From Verrucomicrobiaceae bacterium (GTDB lineage: Bacteria; Verrucomicrobiota; Verrucomicrobiia; Verrucomicrobiales; Verrucomicrobiaceae): 64,000 bases of DNA. The stretch lies in contig JADJPW010000009.1 of NCBI GenBank assembly GCA_016713035.1, forward strand, positions 124,001 through 188,000, read 5' to 3'. A model generated the notes under the pieces. The model was not told the origin of the DNA. It saw nothing but the letters and a program-made list of their open reading frames with translations, and ran no database searches. Of this stretch, positions 38,115-47,174 are shown in pieces; the first letter of the stretch is position 1, and each line of letters opens with the position of its first letter. Position numbers and translations under genes: made by a program.

Positions 38115-38132
38115 TTGTGAAAAGTTTCACAA
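38115..38132. promoter_or_regulatory. CRP/FNR-family-like palindrome upstream of nuoG
   Basis: TTGTGAAAAGTTTCACAA is a perfect 18-base palindrome (8+2+8) and contains TGTGA-N6-TCACA, the CRP consensus. It is 60 bases upstream of the nuoG start and directly abuts poly-G tract B. Control of nuoG by a CRP-family regulator is inference. Confidence 0.5.
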
Positions 38133-38262
38133 GGGGGGGGGGAGCCCCGGGGGGCAGCCTTGCCGGGGGGGGGGGGGGGGGGGGGGCCCCCCGGGGGGGG
38201 CGCGGGGGGGGGGGGGGGGGGGGGGGGGCCCCCCAGGCGGGGGGGGGGGCGCGGGGGGGGGG
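38133..38262. repeat. Poly-G tract B, probable assembly or sequencing artefact
   Basis: G runs of 10, 22, 8, 25, 11 and 10 bases (longest at 38204-38228), joined by CCCCCC or GCGC pieces. From here to clpP (38263-38419) I see no gene; the clpP promoter may be in 38270-38419 but is not obvious. Confidence 0.9.
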
Positions 38263-38419
38263 TGGGTGGGCGGCTTTTCGGGGGATACGCGGTCTGCCCT
38301 GGGCTGCTCTTTGCTCCGGGAGGGAGGACCTCCGCTCAGAAAATGCGTCCAGAGCAGAAATGCGGCATGACAGCCCGCTTCATTGACAATATGGCCGCAT
38401 CACCTTGATTCCCTGCCTC

Positions 38420-39079
38420 ATGTCCACCACCCCCACCGACTTTCCCTCCGTCATCACTCCGTCCAGCAGCTACATGGTCCCCACCGTCATCGAGTCCGAG
38501 GGACGTGGCGAGCGTGCCTACGACATCTACTCCCGCCTGCTGAAGGACCGCATCATCTTCCTCGGCGGCGAGGTGAATGACACCATGGCGAGCATCATCA
38601 TCGCGCAGCTCCTCTTCCTCCAGATGCAGGATCCGAAAAAGGACATCAATATCTACGTCAACAGCCCCGGCGGCAGCGTCACCGCTGGACTCGCCATCTA
38701 CGACACCATGCAGTTCCTCACCTGCGACGTCTGCACCTACAGCATCGGCCTCGTCGCCTCCATGGGTGCCGTCTTGCTCGCCGCAGGCACCAAAGGCAAG
38801 CGCTACGCCCTCCCGAACAGCGACATCATGATCCACCAGGTCTCCGGCGGCGCACGCGGCACCGCCAGCGATGTCGAGCGCACCGTGGAATACATGTTCA
38901 ACCTCAAAAAGCGCCTCAACCGCATCCTCGCTCATCACACGGGCAAATCCGTCGAGCAGATCGAGCGTGACGCCGACCGTGACAACTACATGTCCGCCGC
39001 CCAAGCCGCCGAATACGGCCTCGTGGACAAAGTGCTCACCAGCAGCCGTGACCTCGCCGCTGCGGCCGAGGCGAAGTAA
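38420..39079 (+). CDS. clpP: ATP-dependent Clp protease proteolytic subunit
   Basis: 219 residues from ATG 38420 (a TTG 15 bases upstream is an alternative). Family blocks are complete: 'GERAYDIYSRLLKDRIIFLGGEVND', 'INIYVNSPGGSVTAGLAIYDTMQF', catalytic Ser in 'GLVASMGAVLLAAG', catalytic His in 'SDIMIHQVSGGARGTASD', and the Asp region 'DRDNYMSAAQAAEYGLVDKV'. ClpP forms the tetradecameric peptidase chamber served by ClpX or ClpA/C. No clpX or tig gene is visible next to it; upstream is the poly-G region. It is followed by a 270-base gap holding an inverted repeat. Confidence 0.97.
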   Translation: MSTTPTDFPSVITPSSSYMVPTVIESEGRGERAYDIYSRLLKDRIIFLGGEVNDTMASIIIAQLLFLQMQDPKKDINIYVNSPGGSVTAGLAIYDTMQFLTCDVCTYSIGLVASMGAVLLAAGTKGKRYALPNSDIMIHQVSGGARGTASDVERTVEYMFNLKKRLNRILAHHTGKSVEQIERDADRDNYMSAAQAAEYGLVDKVLTSSRDLAAAAEAK

Positions 39080-39127
39080 GGTGGGAGCCTAGCGGCCTCC
39101 ATCTCGATGGGTCACCAAACCCTGACG

Positions 39128-39162
39128 GACAAAATCATGATTTTACCCCTCATGATTTTGTC
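39128..39162. repeat. 12-bp perfect inverted repeat downstream of clpP
   Basis: GACAAAATCATG (39128-39139) and CATGATTTTGTC (39151-39162) are perfect inverted repeats with an 11-base spacer; the inner AAAATCATGATTTT is itself palindromic. There is no T tract. It may be a terminator-like structure for clpP, an operator for the PSCyt gene, or a dispersed repeat. The remaining bases 39080-39349 hold no gene. Confidence 0.6.
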
Positions 39163-39349
39163 GCAGGACCCATCTAGTTTGACGGGAATACGAATCCGTA
39201 GCGGGATCACGCGATCTCGACCCATGGGACAGCGTTTCGGCCATGAGCTTCCGCGTCCTTCCGCATGCACTATCCCGCCCTGACACTCTCCTGACGCAAG
39301 GATCTCCGCCGGAAGCCCGTTTTTTGCGGCCCCAAGTCCCCTCTTTGCC

Positions 39350-42300
39350 ATGAAGAACCGTCTCCTCACTGCCGCGCTCGTTTTGTCTGCCGTTTCTGCC
39401 CCTGCGCAGATGCCGAAGAAGGACGAGGGCATCGACGCATCCAAGCCGGTGTCGTTTTACAAGCACATCCGCCCCATCTTCCAGGCGCAGTGCAATGGCT
39501 GCCACCAGCCAGCGAAGAAAAAGGGCGATTACATCATGACCGAGTTCGCCGCTCTGCTGAAAGGCGGCGAGGAGGCCGTCGCCGTGGTGCCGGGCAAGGC
39601 AGCGGAGTCAAATCTGCTCAAGCTCATCAAGCCCGATGCCCATGGCAAAGTGGAGATGCCGCAGAAAGCGGACCCGCTGCACGCCACGCAGATCGCACTC
39701 ATCGAGCGCTGGATCAATGAGGGTGCGAAGGACGACACGCCCGCCTCTGCGAAAGCGCAATACGACATGGCGCATCCGCCCGTCTATGTCACCGCACCGG
39801 CCGTCACCTCCGTCGAATACTCACCCGATGGCACCATGATCGCCGTCGCGGGTTATCACGAGGTCTTGGTGCATAAGGCCGACGGCAGCGGCCTCGTCGC
39901 ACGACTCGTGGGACTCGCCGAGCGCATCCAGAAGCTCGCTTGGTCGCCGGATGGCAAAAAAATCGCCGTCACCGGCGGCAGCCCCGCACGCATGGGCGAG
40001 ATCCAGATCTGGGACGTCGCGGCGAAGAAGCTCGAGCTCTCCAAATCGCTCACCTTTGACACCATTTACGGAGCCAGCTGGTCCCCAGATGGCAAGCAAC
40101 TCGCCTTCGGCTGCGCGGACAATGCCGTGCGTGCCATCGACACCGCCACTGGCAAAGAAACGCTCTTCATGGGTGGCCATAGCGATTGGGTGCTCGACAC
40201 CGTGTGGGGCGTGGATGGCAAGCACGTCGTCTCCTGCGGTCGCGACATGAGCGTGAAGCTCACCGAGGTCGCCACGCAGCGCTTCGTCGATAATGTCACC
40301 TCCATCACCCCTGGAGCACTCAAAGGCGGCGTCCAGGTCCTCGCACGGCATCCGCAGCGCAATGAAGTCCTCATCGGCGGCACCGATGGCGTGCCCGCCA
40401 TCTACCGCATGGAGCGCATCACGAAGCGCGTCATCGGTGACAATGCCAACCTCATCCGCAAATTCCCCGCCATGCAGGGCCGCATCTTCGGTGTGGACTT
40501 CGCACCCGATGGCAAGCGCATCGCCGCAGGTGCCTCCTTTGAGGGCACTGGCACCGTGAACATCTACACCAGCGAATACGACAGCACCTTGCCCGATGCA
40601 GTGAAGAAGATCGTCGAAACCGTGAACGGCAAAGGCAAAGAACTCGACGACTGGGTCACCCAAGGCGTGAAGCAGCTCTCCTCCACCGCCATCCCCGCTG
40701 GCATCTTCAGCGTCACCTTCTCACCCGATGGCAAAACCGTCGCCGCAGCCGGTCAGGACGGCCAGATCCGCCTGATCGAAGCCGCCACCGGCAAAATCAC
40801 CCACCAATTCACCTCCGTCCCCCTAGTGAAGGAAAAAGCCCTCGCCGCCAGCGACGTCATCGCAGACGACACCGTCCGTGTAGAGGTCAAAAAAGACGAC
40901 AAAGCGGAGGCCCTCACCCCAGGTCTCAAAGTCACCGCCATCGACGTCGAGCCGAAAAACGTCAAAATCGCCAAACCCACCGAGTACGCCCAGCTCATCA
41001 TCACCGCCACCATGAGCGACGGCACCCGTGCCGACATCACCCGCATGGCCCAGCTCACCAGCACGAATGCCGCCGCACTCAGCGTCGATGCACGCGGCAT
41101 GATCCGCCCCGGCAAAGACGGCAGCGGCCAGGTCAGCATCGCCTTCATGGGCCAGTCCACCAGCGTCCCCGTCAGCGTCAGCGGCATGAGTTTATCCCTC
41201 AAGCCCGACTACGTCCGCGACATCATGCCCATCGCCAGCAAGCTCGGCTGCAATCAGGGCACCTGCCACGGAGCCAAAGAGGGCAAAGCCGGCTTCAAGC
41301 TCTCCCTCCGTGGTTACGACCCCATCTACGACGTCCTCGCCTTCACCGATGAGCTCGGCAGCCGCCGCGCCAATGCCGCCTCCCCAGAGCACTCCCTCAT
41401 GCTCCTGAAGGCCAGCGGCGCCGTCCCGCATGAGGGCGGCCAGCTCACCGTCCCCGGCGAGCTTTATTATGAAACCCTCAAAGCCTGGATCAGCCAAGGC
41501 GCACGCCTCGACCTGAAAACACCCCGCGTCGTCAGCATCGAGCTCTTCCCGAAAAATCCCGTCCTCGAGCGCATCGGCCACCGCCAGCAGATGCGTGTCA
41601 TCGCACGCTACGCCGACGGCTACGTCAAAGACGTCACCGCAGAGGCCTTCATGGACAGTGGCAACGGCGACGTCATCGAAGCCGATAAAAAAGGCCTCAT
41701 GACCAGCCTACGCCGTGGCGAGGCCGCCATCCTCGCCCGCTTTGAGGGAGCCTACGCCGCCACCACCATCACCGTCATGGGCGACCGCACTGGCTACACC
41801 TGGCAGCAGCCAGAGACGTGGAGCAAGATCGACGAGCTCGTCGCCCGCAAATGGCAGCGCATGAAAATCCAGCCCAGCGGCCTGTGCAGCGATGAAGACT
41901 TCCTCCGCCGCATCCACCTCGACCTCACCGGCCTCCCCCCGCAGCCCGAAGCCGTCGCCGCCTTCCTCGCCGACAATCGTGACACCCGCACCAAGCGCAA
42001 CGCCATCATCGACCAGCTCATCGGCAATCCCGACTTCATCGACCACTGGTCCAACAAATGGGCCGACATGCTCCAAGTGAACTCCAAATTCCTCGGCACC
42101 GAAGGCGTCTCCATCCTACGCGGCTGGATCAAGCAGCAAGTCGCTGACAACACCCCATACGACCGCATGGCCTACCGCATCATCACCGCCACCGGCTCCA
42201 ACAAAGAAAACCCCGCCGCCGCCTACTTCAAAACCGTCCGCACCCCCGAAGAACTCGTCGAAAACACCACGCATCTGTTTTTAGCCACCCGCTTCAACTG

Positions 42301-44449
42301 CAACAAATGCCACGATCACCCCTTTGAAAAATGGACCTGGGACCAATATTACCAGACCGCCGCCTACTTCGCCCAAGTCGATCTCAAAGGTGATCCCGCC
42401 GCCGCAGGCAAAACCATCGGTGGCACCGCCGTCGAAGGAGCGAAGCCACTCTTCGAAATCGTCGCCGACAAAAAAGACGGCGAAATGAACCACCTCCGCA
42501 CCAATAAGCCCGTCGCCCCGCAGGTGCCCTTTGATGCCCAGCTCGTCAGCAAGACCGCCACCTCCCGCCGCGAGCAATTCGCCACCTGGATGACCAGCCC
42601 AGAAAACGACTACTTCGCCATGAGCTACGCCAACCGCATCTGGGGCTACCTCACCGGCACCGGCGTCATCGAGCCCCTCGATGACATCCGCGCGGGCAAT
42701 CCCCCCAGCAACCCAGAGCTCCTCCAGCACCTCACCACCGAATTCATCCAGAGCGGCTTCAACGTCCGCCACCTCATGAAACTCATCGTCCAGAGCCGCA
42801 CCTACCAGCTCACCCTCGCCACCAACAAATGGAACGAAGACGACAAAACCAACTACAGCCACGCCAAAGCACGCCGCCTCCCCGCCGAAGTCCTCTTTGA
42901 CTCCGTCTTCGCCGCCACCGGCAGCATGCCAAACATCCCCGGCGTCCCCAAAGGCACCCGCGCCGCCCAGCTCATCGACGGCCAGACCCAGCTCCCAGAC
43001 GGCTTCCTCACCAACTTCGGCAAACCCGCCCGTGAATCCGTCTGCGAATGCGAGCGCAGCAACGAAGTCAATCTCGGCCCCGTCATGGCCCTCATGAGCG
43101 GCCCCACCGTCGGTGATGCCATCAGTGATCCCGCCAACGCTATCGCCAAACTCACCGCCGAAATCGCCGACGACAAAAAACTCATCGACGCCGTCTTCAT
43201 GCGCATCCTCAACCGCCACGCCACGGAGAAGGAAATCAGCGCCGCACTCCAAAGCATGGCCGGACTCGACTCCGAGCACAAAAACCTCGCCGCAGCCCAC
43301 CAGACCAAAGAAGCCGAGCAAAAACCCCACATCGAAAACGCCGAAAAACAGCGCCTCACCGCCATCCAAGCCGCCGAAGCCGAACTCAAGGCCTACCAGG
43401 CCAAAATCGCCCCCGAAAACGCCAAAAAAGAAGCCGCACGCCAAGCCAGCATCAAAGCCGCCGAAGCCAAAGTAAAAACCACCTTCGACACCGCGCCCAT
43501 GAATCAGCCCAAATGGGAAAACTACCTCGATCTCACCACCGAGTGGCACGTACTCGACCTCAAAGCCCAGCGAGCCGGCGGCGTCGAAAAACTCGAAAAC
43601 CTCCCCGATGGCAGCCTCCTCGCCACCCCCATGCCCGAAGGCAAGCAAACCACCGGAAACTACCTCCTCCTCGGCAAAACCAGCCTCCAAAACATCACCG
43701 GCATCAAACTCGAAATGCTCCCCGATGACCGCCTCCCCGCCAACGGCCCCGGATTGGCCCCAGACGGCAATTTCGTCCTCGGCGAGCTCGTCGTCACCAC
43801 CGACGCCGCAGACGCCAAACGCCGTCGCGGCTCCGGCATCGCCCAAACCCTCAAAAACCCCAAAGCCGACTTCGAGCAAGACAACTTCCCGATTGGTGAA
43901 GCCCTCAAAAAAGGCAATCGCGACCGCGGCTGGGCCGTCAGCCCCGACACCGGCTTCCGCCACGAAGCCATCTTCAGCTTTGAAAAGCCCATCAGCAACG
44001 AAGGCGGCACCTCCTTCAGCATCCAGATGACCAGCAACTTCCAAAACGGCAAATACAACCCCGGCCGCTTCCGCCTCTGGGTCACGAACAGCCCCACCGT
44101 CCGCTTCGGCGTCCCCGCCGATGTCGCCGCCGCCCTGAAGGCCGCCAAACGCACCCCCGAGCAGCTCGCCACCCTCACCGCCCACTTCCTCAACCAGTTC
44201 CGCGACTACCAATCGCAGAAAAAGGCCCTCGCCACCGCCAAAAAGCCCCTCCCCATCGATCCCCAGCTCATCGCCCTCCAAGCCAAGCACACCGACACCC
44301 AAAAGCCCATCGTCCTCGACCCCAAACTCATCCAACTCCGCCGCGACACCGACCTCAGCGCCAAACAGCTCACCAACAAGCGCCTCACCGCCGCCCAAGA
44401 CCTCGCCTGGGCCCTCATCAATTCACCAGCGTTCTTGTTTAATCATTGA
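39350..44449 (+). CDS. Large exported PSCyt / WD40 / DUF1549-DUF1553 protein (1699 residues)
   Basis: A signal peptide (MKNRLLTAALVLSAVSAPAQ) is followed by a PSCyt1 domain with haem motif C48-NG-CH52. A WD40-like propeller covers about 150-480 ('SPDGTMIAVAGYHEVLVHK', 'EIQIWDVAAKK', 'FSPDGKTVAAAGQDGQIRLIEAATG'), and a BIG2-like beta domain about 525-610 ('YAQLIITATMSDGTRADITRMAQLTSTN'). A second Cys-His site lies near 634 ('CNQGTCHGAKEGKAGFKLSLRGYDP'). DUF1549 runs from about 840 to 1000 ('DEDFLRRIHLDLTGLPPQPEAVAAFLAD', 'FNCNKCHDHPFEKWTWDQYY') and DUF1553 from about 1070 to 1340. A Lys/Ala/Glu-rich coiled-coil-like stretch sits near 1350-1400 before a C-terminal domain. Probably a cell-surface multihaem-type protein; function unproven. 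Confidence 0.92.
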   Translation: MKNRLLTAALVLSAVSAPAQMPKKDEGIDASKPVSFYKHIRPIFQAQCNGCHQPAKKKGDYIMTEFAALLKGGEEAVAVVPGKAAESNLLKLIKPDAHGKVEMPQKADPLHATQIALIERWINEGAKDDTPASAKAQYDMAHPPVYVTAPAVTSVEYSPDGTMIAVAGYHEVLVHKADGSGLVARLVGLAERIQKLAWSPDGKKIAVTGGSPARMGEIQIWDVAAKKLELSKSLTFDTIYGASWSPDGKQLAFGCADNAVRAIDTATGKETLFMGGHSDWVLDTVWGVDGKHVVSCGRDMSVKLTEVATQRFVDNVTSITPGALKGGVQVLARHPQRNEVLIGGTDGVPAIYRMERITKRVIGDNANLIRKFPAMQGRIFGVDFAPDGKRIAAGASFEGTGTVNIYTSEYDSTLPDAVKKIVETVNGKGKELDDWVTQGVKQLSSTAIPAGIFSVTFSPDGKTVAAAGQDGQIRLIEAATGKITHQFTSVPLVKEKALAASDVIADDTVRVEVKKDDKAEALTPGLKVTAIDVEPKNVKIAKPTEYAQLIITATMSDGTRADITRMAQLTSTNAAALSVDARGMIRPGKDGSGQVSIAFMGQSTSVPVSVSGMSLSLKPDYVRDIMPIASKLGCNQGTCHGAKEGKAGFKLSLRGYDPIYDVLAFTDELGSRRANAASPEHSLMLLKASGAVPHEGGQLTVPGELYYETLKAWISQGARLDLKTPRVVSIELFPKNPVLERIGHRQQMRVIARYADGYVKDVTAEAFMDSGNGDVIEADKKGLMTSLRRGEAAILARFEGAYAATTITVMGDRTGYTWQQPETWSKIDELVARKWQRMKIQPSGLCSDEDFLRRIHLDLTGLPPQPEAVAAFLADNRDTRTKRNAIIDQLIGNPDFIDHWSNKWADMLQVNSKFLGTEGVSILRGWIKQQVADNTPYDRMAYRIITATGSNKENPAAAYFKTVRTPEELVENTTHLFLATRFNCNKCHDHPFEKWTWDQYYQTAAYFAQVDLKGDPAAAGKTIGGTAVEGAKPLFEIVADKKDGEMNHLRTNKPVAPQVPFDAQLVSKTATSRREQFATWMTSPENDYFAMSYANRIWGYLTGTGVIEPLDDIRAGNPPSNPELLQHLTTEFIQSGFNVRHLMKLIVQSRTYQLTLATNKWNEDDKTNYSHAKARRLPAEVLFDSVFAATGSMPNIPGVPKGTRAAQLIDGQTQLPDGFLTNFGKPARESVCECERSNEVNLGPVMALMSGPTVGDAISDPANAIAKLTAEIADDKKLIDAVFMRILNRHATEKEISAALQSMAGLDSEHKNLAAAHQTKEAEQKPHIENAEKQRLTAIQAAEAELKAYQAKIAPENAKKEAARQASIKAAEAKVKTTFDTAPMNQPKWENYLDLTTEWHVLDLKAQRAGGVEKLENLPDGSLLATPMPEGKQTTGNYLLLGKTSLQNITGIKLEMLPDDRLPANGPGLAPDGNFVLGELVVTTDAADAKRRRGSGIAQTLKNPKADFEQDNFPIGEALKKGNRDRGWAVSPDTGFRHEAIFSFEKPISNEGGTSFSIQMTSNFQNGKYNPGRFRLWVTNSPTVRFGVPADVAAALKAAKRTPEQLATLTAHFLNQFRDYQSQKKALATAKKPLPIDPQLIALQAKHTDTQKPIVLDPKLIQLRRDTDLSAKQLTNKRLTAAQDLAWALINSPAFLFNH

Positions 44450-44462
44450 GTCAATTACCGAT

Positions 44463-44732
44463 GTGAATGATCCTTCCGACAAAGAAGCCGAATTGCAGCG
44501 CAGATTAAATCCACCAGTCTGGCGTGAAGGCTTCTTCTGGGTCGGTATGCTATGGGCCGGAATCGTGTTGTTACAGGCGCTTACCAGAAGTACATCTCAG
44601 CATTCTTATCTGGCAGTCTTTACGTCCTGTATGTTTTTCATTAGTGCTCATGAGCAGTTAGCGAAAAAGCGAATGAAGGCCATGCTCGACTGGATCGAGT
44701 TCAAAAAGACCCAAGACAAGCCGCAGTGCTAA
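44463..44732 (+). CDS. Small membrane protein of unknown function
   Basis: 89 residues from GTG 44463, 13 bases after the PSCyt-WD40 stop. Two hydrophobic helices ('EGFFWVGMLWAGIVLLQALT' and 'YLAVFTSCMFFISAHEQLA') are followed by a basic tail. Base composition is lower in GC than the neighbour, as in the rest of the accessory patch that starts here. I do not recognise the family. Confidence 0.6.
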   Translation: MNDPSDKEAELQRRLNPPVWREGFFWVGMLWAGIVLLQALTRSTSQHSYLAVFTSCMFFISAHEQLAKKRMKAMLDWIEFKKTQDKPQC

Positions 44733-44738
44733 TACTGT

Positions 44739-44868
44739 CGCGCCAGCCTCGTGGAACCAGAGCGCAGCGGAGATAGACAGCACGTATTGCTGCCCGTAAG
44801 GTGATCGAAGCGAATCAATGCGGCGGCAAGCGTCAGCGCGACACCGCTGTCGCGTCTAGGCTCACCAT
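44739..44868 (+). repeat. Partial copy of the MITE-like element
   Basis: Starting with CGCGCCAGCCTCGTG (13 of 15 bases as in the full element), this stretch matches 45741 onward through 'GGAGATAGACAGCACG', 'GCTGCCCG', 'GCGAATCAATGCGG' and 'GACACCGCTGTCG', then loses similarity. The right terminal repeat is absent, so this copy is truncated. It fills most of the 182-base gap between two orphan genes. Confidence 0.75.
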
Positions 44869-44914
44869 CCCCACAACTCCGGCTTGGCTCTCAATGTAAT
44901 GAGCAGAAATTGGG

Positions 44915-45625
44915 TTAATCCATCACCCAAACCGCCCAGCGTTTACGATTCTTTTCAGCGAACAGGTAACTCATACCCAAAGGCCCTTTGACCGCATCCT
45001 TGTTTGCCTCCCAAAAATAAATCAGATCAGGATGCCATGGCGCAGACTTGCTAAAAATTTCTCTGGCTCGCCTAATGCCTTGGTCAGCCATCTGAATAAG
45101 CTCATCATCATTAAGCGCCCATCCCCGAGCTATGACCAAGCGGTCAAAATCCGACGGCTCACCTTCCAGCAGCCAGAGGCCCCGACGGTCTTGAAGTCCC
45201 AGTCCGTGTTGGGCGAGAACGAGGTTTGCGTTTGAAGGCAAAGGAACGCCAACGGCCTGTTCAAACCACTTTCGTTCTCCACTCGGACTCAATGCAGTCA
45301 TTGATGAGCTGAGAACGTAAAAGAAGAAGATCAACGCTGGAATCTGCGAACACAACGACCTCCAACGAAGCGGCGTCTTTAGCAAACGAAGGATGAGTAT
45401 GAGAAGCGCTTGAATAGGCCCAGCAAAAAAGACAAACGCCAAACCGCCAAAAACAAATGCTGAGAAGATACCAGCCTCAATCCGCTGTGCATACGAATCC
45501 GCCAGTGTGAACCGAAGAAACATGGAAATACCAGCAGCGGAGGCACACACGAGAAACGAGCAAAAAAAGCCTACCCAAATACGCTCGAACCAGCGGATTG
45601 GTGGATTTGGCTGATTGGTTGTCAT
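44915..45625 (-). CDS. Membrane protein of unknown function
   Basis: 236 residues from ATG 45625. Three hydrophobic helices ('IWVGFFCSFLVCASAAGISMFL', 'AGIFSAFVFGGLAFVFFAGPIQALLILIL', 'SLCSQIPALIFFFYVLSSSMTAL') are followed by a soluble C-terminal domain of about 110 residues ('DRRGLWLLEGEPSDFDRLVIARGWALNDDELIQMADQGIRRAREIFSKSAPWHPDLIYFWEA'). No known family recognised. It lies in the low-GC accessory patch between the two MITE copies. Confidence 0.7.
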   Translation of the reverse strand: MTTNQPNPPIRWFERIWVGFFCSFLVCASAAGISMFLRFTLADSYAQRIEAGIFSAFVFGGLAFVFFAGPIQALLILILRLLKTPLRWRSLCSQIPALIFFFYVLSSSMTALSPSGERKWFEQAVGVPLPSNANLVLAQHGLGLQDRRGLWLLEGEPSDFDRLVIARGWALNDDELIQMADQGIRRAREIFSKSAPWHPDLIYFWEANKDAVKGPLGMSYLFAEKNRKRWAVWVMD

Positions 45626-45660
45626 GACACCATGATCCCGGATCGCTCTTGATTCAGCAA

Positions 45661-45740
45661 TCACAAAAACCGCGCCGTGCGGCTCACTTTGCTCTTCTTC
45701 ACCTCCTCAGGCGTTCCTGCCACCTTGGAGGCCGATGTCT
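45661..45740 (-). pseudogene. Remnant of a uvrA 3' end
   Basis: Reading the minus strand, these bases encode '...AGTPEEVKKSKVSRTARFL' and a stop, nearly identical to the C-terminus of the intact uvrA ('AGTPEEVKRSKVSRTARFL', stop at 48259). Nucleotide similarity is high but not perfect, an internal piece is deleted, and the remnant is cut by the MITE-like element at 45741. It is a diverged direct repeat of the uvrA end, 2.6 kb away. Confidence 0.85.
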
Positions 45741-45968
45741 CGCGCCAGCGTCGTGGAATCGGAGCGAAGCGGAGATAGACAGCACGAAGTGCTGCCCGAA
45801 GGGTGAGCAAAGCGAATCAATGCGGTGGCAAAGGGGCAAGGCGCAGCCTTGCCCCGCCGACACCGCTGTCGAGCGCGGGAAGAATACTCTCCGGCCTTTG
45901 CGCGCCGTGCGGCACACGACAGCGGTGTCGCGCCAAGGCTTGCCACCGCACTTCACGACGCTGGCGCG
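45741..45968. mobile_element. MITE-like element with perfect 15-bp terminal inverted repeats
   Basis: CGCGCCAGCGTCGTG (45741-45755) and CACGACGCTGGCGCG (45954-45968) are perfect inverted repeats bounding 228 bases without a gene. Inside are nested inverted pairs: CGACACCGCTGTCG with CGACAGCGGTGTCG, GCGGTGGCAA with TTGCCACCGC, plus local hairpins CAGCACGAAGTGCTG and a stem made of GGGGCAAGG/CCTTGCCCC. The whole element could fold into one long hairpin. No target-site duplication is obvious. A truncated copy lies at 44739. Inserted in a uvrA remnant. Confidence 0.8.
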
Positions 45969-46029
45969 GATGGCGGTCGCACGTGAAGGCTTGAAATCAT
46001 AAGCCCGATTTGTTATCAACCGCGAGCTT

Positions 46030-47174
46030 ATGAACCTTTTCAAACCGAAGCCAAAGCCTGCGCCGTTGACGCTCAAAGAACGTGTTGCCGAATTTTGGAA
46101 GTGGTTCGCAACTACTGCAGAACGATTCTACGCCACAATTGAAGACAAAAAGTGTGCGGATCTTCAGCCCGAGACAACTGAAGCGATGAAAAAATGGATG
46201 GGAGGCATGTCCTGGGTTTATGGGCCTGGCGAAAACAAAATCGGCCACTCACTCACACTCACCGGAGAAGGCCAGCTTGAGAAACAGTTCATTGCTGAAT
46301 ACTGGCTTAGCCAAGCTCCCAAGCTAGAAGGCTGGACGTTCTATTCTTCGCGTCAGCCGTCAGGAAATGAGGATTGGGGGTTCACGCTGCGGCTTCGTGA
46401 TATGGATGAAAAATTCAAACCCATTGAGTTCTGGGTCTTCCCTTATGTGAACAAGGGTACCGAAAAAATAGACATCGCCGTGTGGCATCCGGGCATTCAT
46501 CGTCTTCCTGAGAAAACACGATTCATGGCTCTATTCCTGATTTTGGATGAATTGCTTGGCGAACACGGAACTCAGAACTGGATTGGCGAAATCAAGTTCT
46601 CCGAAGAACACCTCAAGAGGTCGATTCCCATCGCGGAGCTACCCGAACTGATGCAGGCCACGGAAAAGAGCAGGAGGGGAAGAAATATCCGGCCACTGAA
46701 ATGTACTCTGGTTATAAATTGAAACCTCAAGAGTCCGAATATCTGCGCAGCGATACGATCGCGGGCATGACGCGTTACTTTGGTCTGATTGGCGACTACC
46801 TTGATGCGAACGGGCCATGCGATCATCCCTTCCCTGGAGTAGGTGTCGATTATGTCTTTGCAGCAGTGCCGACCTCGTATTTTCCAAAAGGTGGACAAGT
46901 GGAGGCTCGCGGAATAATTGAGGATGAGATCATTGAGGCTTTTGATGCCACGGGGGCCGGAATCTCACTCGGAGGAGCATCTGGGGACCAAAACTGCTAC
47001 TTGGACTTCGCCATCTATGACGGAGAGCGCAGCTTGGAGATCATCAAGACGGTGCTGCGCAAACATCGTGTGCCTAGACCGACTCTCAAAAAGGATGTCA
47101 TAAACGCGTCTTTGGGCGGCACTGGGACTGAAGGATGGATGGCTGGTCGAACAAAGAGCGTAGGGACTCGATGA
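46030..47174 (+). CDS. Orphan protein of unknown function, split by a one-base frameshift
   Basis: ATG 46030 gives 'MNLFKPKPKPAPLTLKERVAEFWKWFATTAERFYATIEDKK' and runs to 46722; a second frame carries 'GKEQEGKKYPATEMYSGYKLKPQESEYLRSDTIAGMTRYFG' and continues to 47174. Adding one A in the run at 46664-46667 joins them smoothly (ATEK-EQEGKKYPATEMY), and the total length is one base short of a multiple of three. The repaired product is about 381 residues, with no signal peptide or membrane helix. The last 25 residues overlap the decayed transposase end and may not be native. I do not recognise the family. It could alternatively be two overlapping genes. Confidence 0.7.

Noticed and set aside
35977..38262. 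Poly-G tracts as functional G-quadruplex elements
   Set aside because: Their length, strand bias and association with gene truncation make an artefact more likely; kept only as a quality finding.
42281..44398. 705-residue ORF on the minus strand opposite the PSCyt-WD40 gene
   Set aside because: Gly/Val/Phe-rich low-complexity product that mirrors the codon bias of the real plus-strand gene; no family motif.
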